NCBI GenBank assembly: GCA_937911345.1
Contig: CALDPP010000035.1
Coordinates: 1-46,245 of the forward strand
Direction of reading: 5' to 3'
Length of the DNA: 46,245 nucleotides
DNA from: an uncultured euryarchaeote
GTDB lineage: Archaea; Thermoplasmatota; Poseidoniia; Poseidoniales; Poseidoniaceae
This document shows, piece by piece, positions 43,108 through 46,245 of this stretch. The position numbers and the translations under genes are program-made. The notes under the pieces were generated by a model. It had not been told where the DNA came from. It searched no databases and saw nothing but the letters and a program-made list of their open reading frames with translations. How positions within the stretch are numbered: the stretch's first letter is position 1; every line of letters starts with the position of its first letter.

Positions 43108-45459
43108 CTATGATTTCCCCTCCACATGAAGGGTTCTGCCTCCTAATGGGGCAAACGCTTTTCCACTACCATCGTAGAATTTGCCCATCCATTCTACAAA
43201 GTGTAGACGGACGGCGTGAATTGATGGAGAGAGTATTCCAAGTGCTATCGCAAACAGTTGAATTAACACGAAAAGTACAATCCCTACTACAAGTGTTAGA
43301 TAATCTCCAGAGTCTAGTGCTGGACCTATTTTGTCCCAGCCCATACTGATTGAAATTTCTGCAATCTTTACCCCAGCAACTCCAACACCCATTATTCTAA
43401 GGTATGATAGAGTATTTGCGAGCAAACCAAATATTTCGATTGGCCCCATTACTAATCCTCCTACCCAGCCGAACTTTTCGTAAACTGCAAGACCAACAAC
43501 CAACGATGCCAGTCCAACTGCAATTAAAACGGTCCAAACTTGGAACTCGAATAATTCATTGAATCCCATAACCATATTTCTTGCTTGCATGGTTCCGCCA
43601 GTCATGATAAGTAACCAAGACCCTTTTTCGAAGTAAGCTGCTGCTGCACCATGGGCTTTGAACACGGTGAAAAGACCGATAAATAGCCCCACAAAGATGT
43701 GCAAGATTCCCACATATACTGAAAGTACTACGTATTCTTGTAGACCGCCGCCGGGCGTTGCTCGATGGAATGGTACGTGAAGGCCACCCATTGCAAGTAA
43801 GTCGGCCATGGTTCCAGGGACGTGGATATTTGCATATGTCCAATCATAGATAAAGTCAAATGGCGAGGAATTGCCTAATTGCCCCGTATCATCCCATACA
43901 AAACCAAATCCTTCAGCGAAAATTAATCCCCAGATAATACACCATATGCCCATCCAGCGAAGAATTGTTAATCCATTCTTGGCAATTGGGTCTGCGGCAA
44001 ATGGTTTGGTTCCAAAATATGCTGCTAATGCAACAAGAACGAGACCGTATCCCCAATCACCCAATATCATTCCATAGAATATCGGGAAAGTAAACGTCAT
44101 TAGTAGCGTTGGATCAAATGTTCCATATTTTGGCCTACCTACTAGGTCTACGAGAAGTTCAAATGGTTCGGAGAAATCTCCGTTATCAAACTTGATTGGA
44201 GGCTGTGCATCGTCATGGTGTTCTCCGACATGATAACTACCGTTTCTAATGGACCCAATAGCCAAGTCTAATTCTGGTAAATTGATTCTACCGTCTCTAT
44301 TCAAATCGATTGCTGCTAGGAACCTTGCCATATTCAGAGGCGGCATGTCTGGTATGTTAGCCTTCTTCATTGCGGCCTCTATCTCGCCGAACTCAAGTTC
44401 GCCTGAGTCATCTAAATCCATGCTCTTAAAGAATTCAAACACTGATTGATTCTTCAAGTCAAGGTAATCAGCTAGCATCTCTAATTCTTTTGGCACTTCC
44501 TTGGAGTGACTAGAATCGTCATGATCATCATCATGATGGTGGTGGTCATCAACATATTGTTCTATAGAAACGTGAGATGCGACTTTTCCTAGAGCAGATT
44601 CGACCTTTTCTTTATCTTCACTGGGCACCCAACCATCTAATACGAAGGCTTGGTTGCTAACTGCTAATAGAGTTGGAGCAGTGTAGATTGATTCTTCTTT
44701 TTCGAGATATTCAAGCAAAATTACCAAATCCCTGCCGTTTGAATTTGTCCATTTTTCGATCGATTTGTTAGCATTTTCAATATCTGACTCTAGTGAGTTT
44801 ATTGACGCCTCTGCTTGGGAAATCATGCTCTCAACGGAACCTTCACCGGATGGGATTTGTATTGCTTTGGCGCCAAGTGAACTTAGACCCATTTGGACTT
44901 CTGCACTATCAGACGGGCGACATGCTACCGCAATCACTCCTTTAGCAACCTGTAGCTCAATTTCAGAGATTATTTCGGAAAATTCAGAGCGTGCTTTGGA
45001 TGCCTTTGGAGATTCTGCCACATATAGTTCAAGCCCATCATATCCTGCCATTAACTCAAGTGGTATGCCCAGAGGAGCAATTCTTTGTAGGGCTTTTACC
45101 CGCTCTTGTAGTCTAGCGATTTCTGACTCAGCATCACGGGAAATGTCTATGCTAGCGAGAGCTTCATCGACTTTTGATTTCATTGAGGCTACAAGTTTTT
45201 TTACTTCAGCAACTGACTTGGGCCCATCTGTGTTTACCGCATTGATTTCAGACTGCAATGCTCTGGCCTTAGTAAGCAGTTGGCTGGTTTCGGCTGATTG
45301 TTCAGTCGAAATGGACTGCCCAACACCAATACCATCCTCAAAATTCCCGTATTCCTCAATGTGAACACATCCCAATTCGGCACAAATTCTTAGGATTTCT
45401 TCTAGTTTTCCAACTGGAGATGCTACTGTCAACCTAGACATCTCGGCAGTTTCAAACAT
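43108..45459 (-). CDS. atpI: A-type ATP synthase subunit I (a-subunit) with inserted EF-hand domain
   Basis: 783 residues, against 620-680 in most archaea. Residues 1-300 are the cytosolic arm (start RLTVASPVGKLEEILRICAE; distal-lobe GWVPSEDKEKVE). Residues about 425-783 are the membrane part, beginning EPFELLVDLVGRPKYGTFDP, then FPIFYGMILGDWGYG, and ending with the conserved LSYLRIMGVGVA, with the essential Arg in TM7. Between them, about 303-420, is an insertion: a His/Asp run HHHHDDDHDD at 306-315, EF-hand loop 1 DLDDSGELEFGE at 348-359, EF-hand loop 2 DLNRDGRINLPE at 385-396, then YHVGEHHDD. Both loops have every canonical ligand position. Calcium or other metal control of the motor is inference. 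Confidence 0.95.
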   Translation of the reverse strand: MFETAEMSRLTVASPVGKLEEILRICAELGCVHIEEYGNFEDGIGVGQSISTEQSAETSQLLTKARALQSEINAVNTDGPKSVAEVKKLVASMKSKVDEALASIDISRDAESEIARLQERVKALQRIAPLGIPLELMAGYDGLELYVAESPKASKARSEFSEIISEIELQVAKGVIAVACRPSDSAEVQMGLSSLGAKAIQIPSGEGSVESMISQAEASINSLESDIENANKSIEKWTNSNGRDLVILLEYLEKEESIYTAPTLLAVSNQAFVLDGWVPSEDKEKVESALGKVASHVSIEQYVDDHHHHDDDHDDSSHSKEVPKELEMLADYLDLKNQSVFEFFKSMDLDDSGELEFGEIEAAMKKANIPDMPPLNMARFLAAIDLNRDGRINLPELDLAIGSIRNGSYHVGEHHDDAQPPIKFDNGDFSEPFELLVDLVGRPKYGTFDPTLLMTFTFPIFYGMILGDWGYGLVLVALAAYFGTKPFAADPIAKNGLTILRWMGIWCIIWGLIFAEGFGFVWDDTGQLGNSSPFDFIYDWTYANIHVPGTMADLLAMGGLHVPFHRATPGGGLQEYVVLSVYVGILHIFVGLFIGLFTVFKAHGAAAAYFEKGSWLLIMTGGTMQARNMVMGFNELFEFQVWTVLIAVGLASLVVGLAVYEKFGWVGGLVMGPIEIFGLLANTLSYLRIMGVGVAGVKIAEISISMGWDKIGPALDSGDYLTLVVGIVLFVLIQLFAIALGILSPSIHAVRLHFVEWMGKFYDGSGKAFAPLGGRTLHVEGKS

Positions 45460-45469
45460 TTCTTAACAC

Positions 45470-45781
45470 CTACAATGAAGACATTGTTTTGAGAATATGA
45501 TCAACTGCTTTAGATTGATTTTTCTCCGCAGTCGTAGAAATTGCATCCACTGACTTTGAGCCATCTTTTAGTACCTTATCCGCTGATTTAGAGGCTTCTT
45601 CACGAGCCCCGTCCAATGTTGCTTGAGTACTAGATACTGAATCATCAGAGGCTTTAGATACTAATTCTGTTGACTTTTTTCTAGCATCTGATACTATTTT
45701 GGATGCTTCATCCTTGGCAGCAGACAACTTGCGGGCTGCCTCTCTTTCGGTTTGCTTAATTTTCCTCAGGACATCAGCCAT
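45470..45781 (-). CDS. atpH: A-type ATP synthase subunit H
   Basis: 103 residues from ATG 45781 (MADVLRKI), with GGTGAT at 45792-45797; in-frame ATGs at 45793 and 45796 are alternatives. A single long Ala/Ser/Lys-rich coiled coil, the peripheral-stalk partner of AtpE. It is the first gene of the ATPase operon. Low sequence conservation is normal for H, and the call rests on composition, length and position. Confidence 0.85.
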   Translation of the reverse strand: MADVLRKIKQTEREAARKLSAAKDEASKIVSDARKKSTELVSKASDDSVSSTQATLDGAREEASKSADKVLKDGSKSVDAISTTAEKNQSKAVDHILKTMSSL

Positions 45782-45821
45782 TGTCAAATTCATCACCTAC
45801 AAAACGGCCACTTGAAGGGGG

Positions 45822-45829
45822 TTTATGAG
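45822..45829 (-). promoter_or_regulatory. TATA-like box for the ATPase operon
   Basis: CTCATAAA on the minus strand lies about 45 bases before the atpH ATG. Transcription would start about 18 bases before it, just ahead of the GGTGAT ribosome site. This is a visual call. Confidence 0.3.
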
Positions 45830-45882
45830 TGTAATGATTTGAAATTGTGAATTATTGAAGCAGAATCGGCAATTATGCGCAA

Positions 45883-46245
45883 TTACTCTGGCTTCGAACC
45901 TCTAAACCTACTTGCCATACAGAAAGGCAAAAGTAGCCTTCCCTGTACATTTTTGTAACCTACTTCCTTCATTAATTTTCGATAATATCCATTTGTCCCA
46001 TAATGAGAGTAAGTCTTAGCCAAACCTTTCCATGGATGGTCTTTTTTCTTAGTCACATACCTAGCCATCAACTGAACTATTGTTGACATCCAAATCCTAC
46101 CAGCCAATCCGTGTAGCCAATTTGCTTTCCCAGCATCACAAATTACTAATTGACCTCCTGGTTTTAGTACCCGGTATATTTCTTCCAAGCCCTTCTTTTT
46201 ATCTTGAAAATCCCTGAAAGAAAACAAGCAAAATACCCGGTCAAA
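45883..46245 (-). CDS. class I SAM-dependent methyltransferase (UbiE/MenG-like), partial
   Basis: The frame is open to the right edge, so only the C-terminal 120 residues are seen; the SAM-binding GxGxG loop is missing. FDRVFCLFSFRDFQDKKKGL followed by EEIYRVLKPGGQLVICD matches motif II/III of UbiE/MenG methyltransferases, which act on quinone precursors. The tail (WKGLAKTYSHYG ... LMKEVGYKNVQGRLL) continues the fold. It is upstream of the ATPase operon on the same strand, with about 100 bases between. Quinone methylation is plausible but not shown. Confidence 0.75.
   Translation of the reverse strand, partial: FDRVFCLFSFRDFQDKKKGLEEIYRVLKPGGQLVICDAGKANWLHGLAGRIWMSTIVQLMARYVTKKKDHPWKGLAKTYSHYGTNGYYRKLMKEVGYKNVQGRLLLPFCMASRFRGSKPE

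Noticed and set aside
44765-45364. Long open frame antisense to atpI (199 codons), and similar ones over atpE and the Smr-like gene
   Set aside because: They lie wholly inside well-supported genes on the other strand, and their translations show biased Ser/Ala/Leu composition without motifs.
1-46245. CRISPR arrays, insertion sequences, tRNA or rRNA genes
   Set aside because: I saw no regularly spaced direct repeats, transposase-like genes or cloverleaf-forming segments in the gaps, all of which are under about 190 bases.

Overview
The window reads as a gene-dense, AT-rich stretch of a euryarchaeal chromosome. Archaeal information-processing genes (Orc1/Cdc6, ribosomal protein S6e, aIF2 gamma, Dph2), a complete nine-gene A-type ATPase operon and HMG-CoA reductase sit beside bacterial-type smc-scpA-scpB, nadB, acyl-CoA dehydrogenase and a class II CCA-adding enzyme. 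Secreted peptidases and an aerobic-looking acyl-CoA dehydrogenase point to a heterotrophic marine Thermoplasmatota lineage such as Marine Group II (Ca. Poseidoniales). That placement is inference; no rRNA is present to test it.

Layout. 0-2.1 kb: a divergent pair of secreted peptidases (a gluzincin cut by the left edge, and an M28 enzyme). 2.2-5.8 kb: a membrane protein with a carboxypeptidase-regulatory-like domain, a thymidylate kinase fused to an unknown domain, a DUF2085 membrane protein and a membrane-anchored Smr-like protein. 5.9-10.6 kb: a tight four-gene run (HTH_10 regulator, PCMT-like protein, HEAT-like protein, M61 peptidase). 10.6-14.8 kb: a ParB/Srx-fold protein, the CCA enzyme, an EF-hand protein and an acyl-CoA dehydrogenase. 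14.9-20.5 kb: GcvH-like protein, Hpt, Dph2, Cdc6, S6e, aIF2 gamma and a PIN protein. 20.5-23.6 kb: a DUF357 / beta-propeller / ATPase-winged-helix operon, separated from HMG-CoA reductase by a short region with a phased array of GCGTTAA boxes. 25.1-31.7 kb: smc-scpA-scpB with a zinc-ribbon membrane protein upstream. 31.8-36.9 kb: nadB, panE and a large membrane protein that looks like an inactive site-2 protease. 37.0-45.8 kb: atpH-I-K-E-C-F-A-B-D on the minus strand. A methyltransferase is cut by the right edge.

The strongest unusual signal is in the ATPase stator/rotor-track subunit I. Two canonical EF-hand loops, preceded by a histidine/aspartate-rich run, are inserted exactly at the junction between its cytosolic arm and its membrane domain. 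This suggests a metal-sensing (possibly calcium) control point on the archaeal ATP synthase. A second EF-hand-pair protein lies at 12.5 kb. Other points are the pseudo-site-2 protease, the symmetric helically phased operator array before hmgA, a near-perfect 20-bp palindrome before smc, and the fact that all six convergent gene pairs abut or overlap.

No CRISPR array, insertion sequence, rRNA or tRNA was recognised. No gap between genes exceeds about 190 bases.
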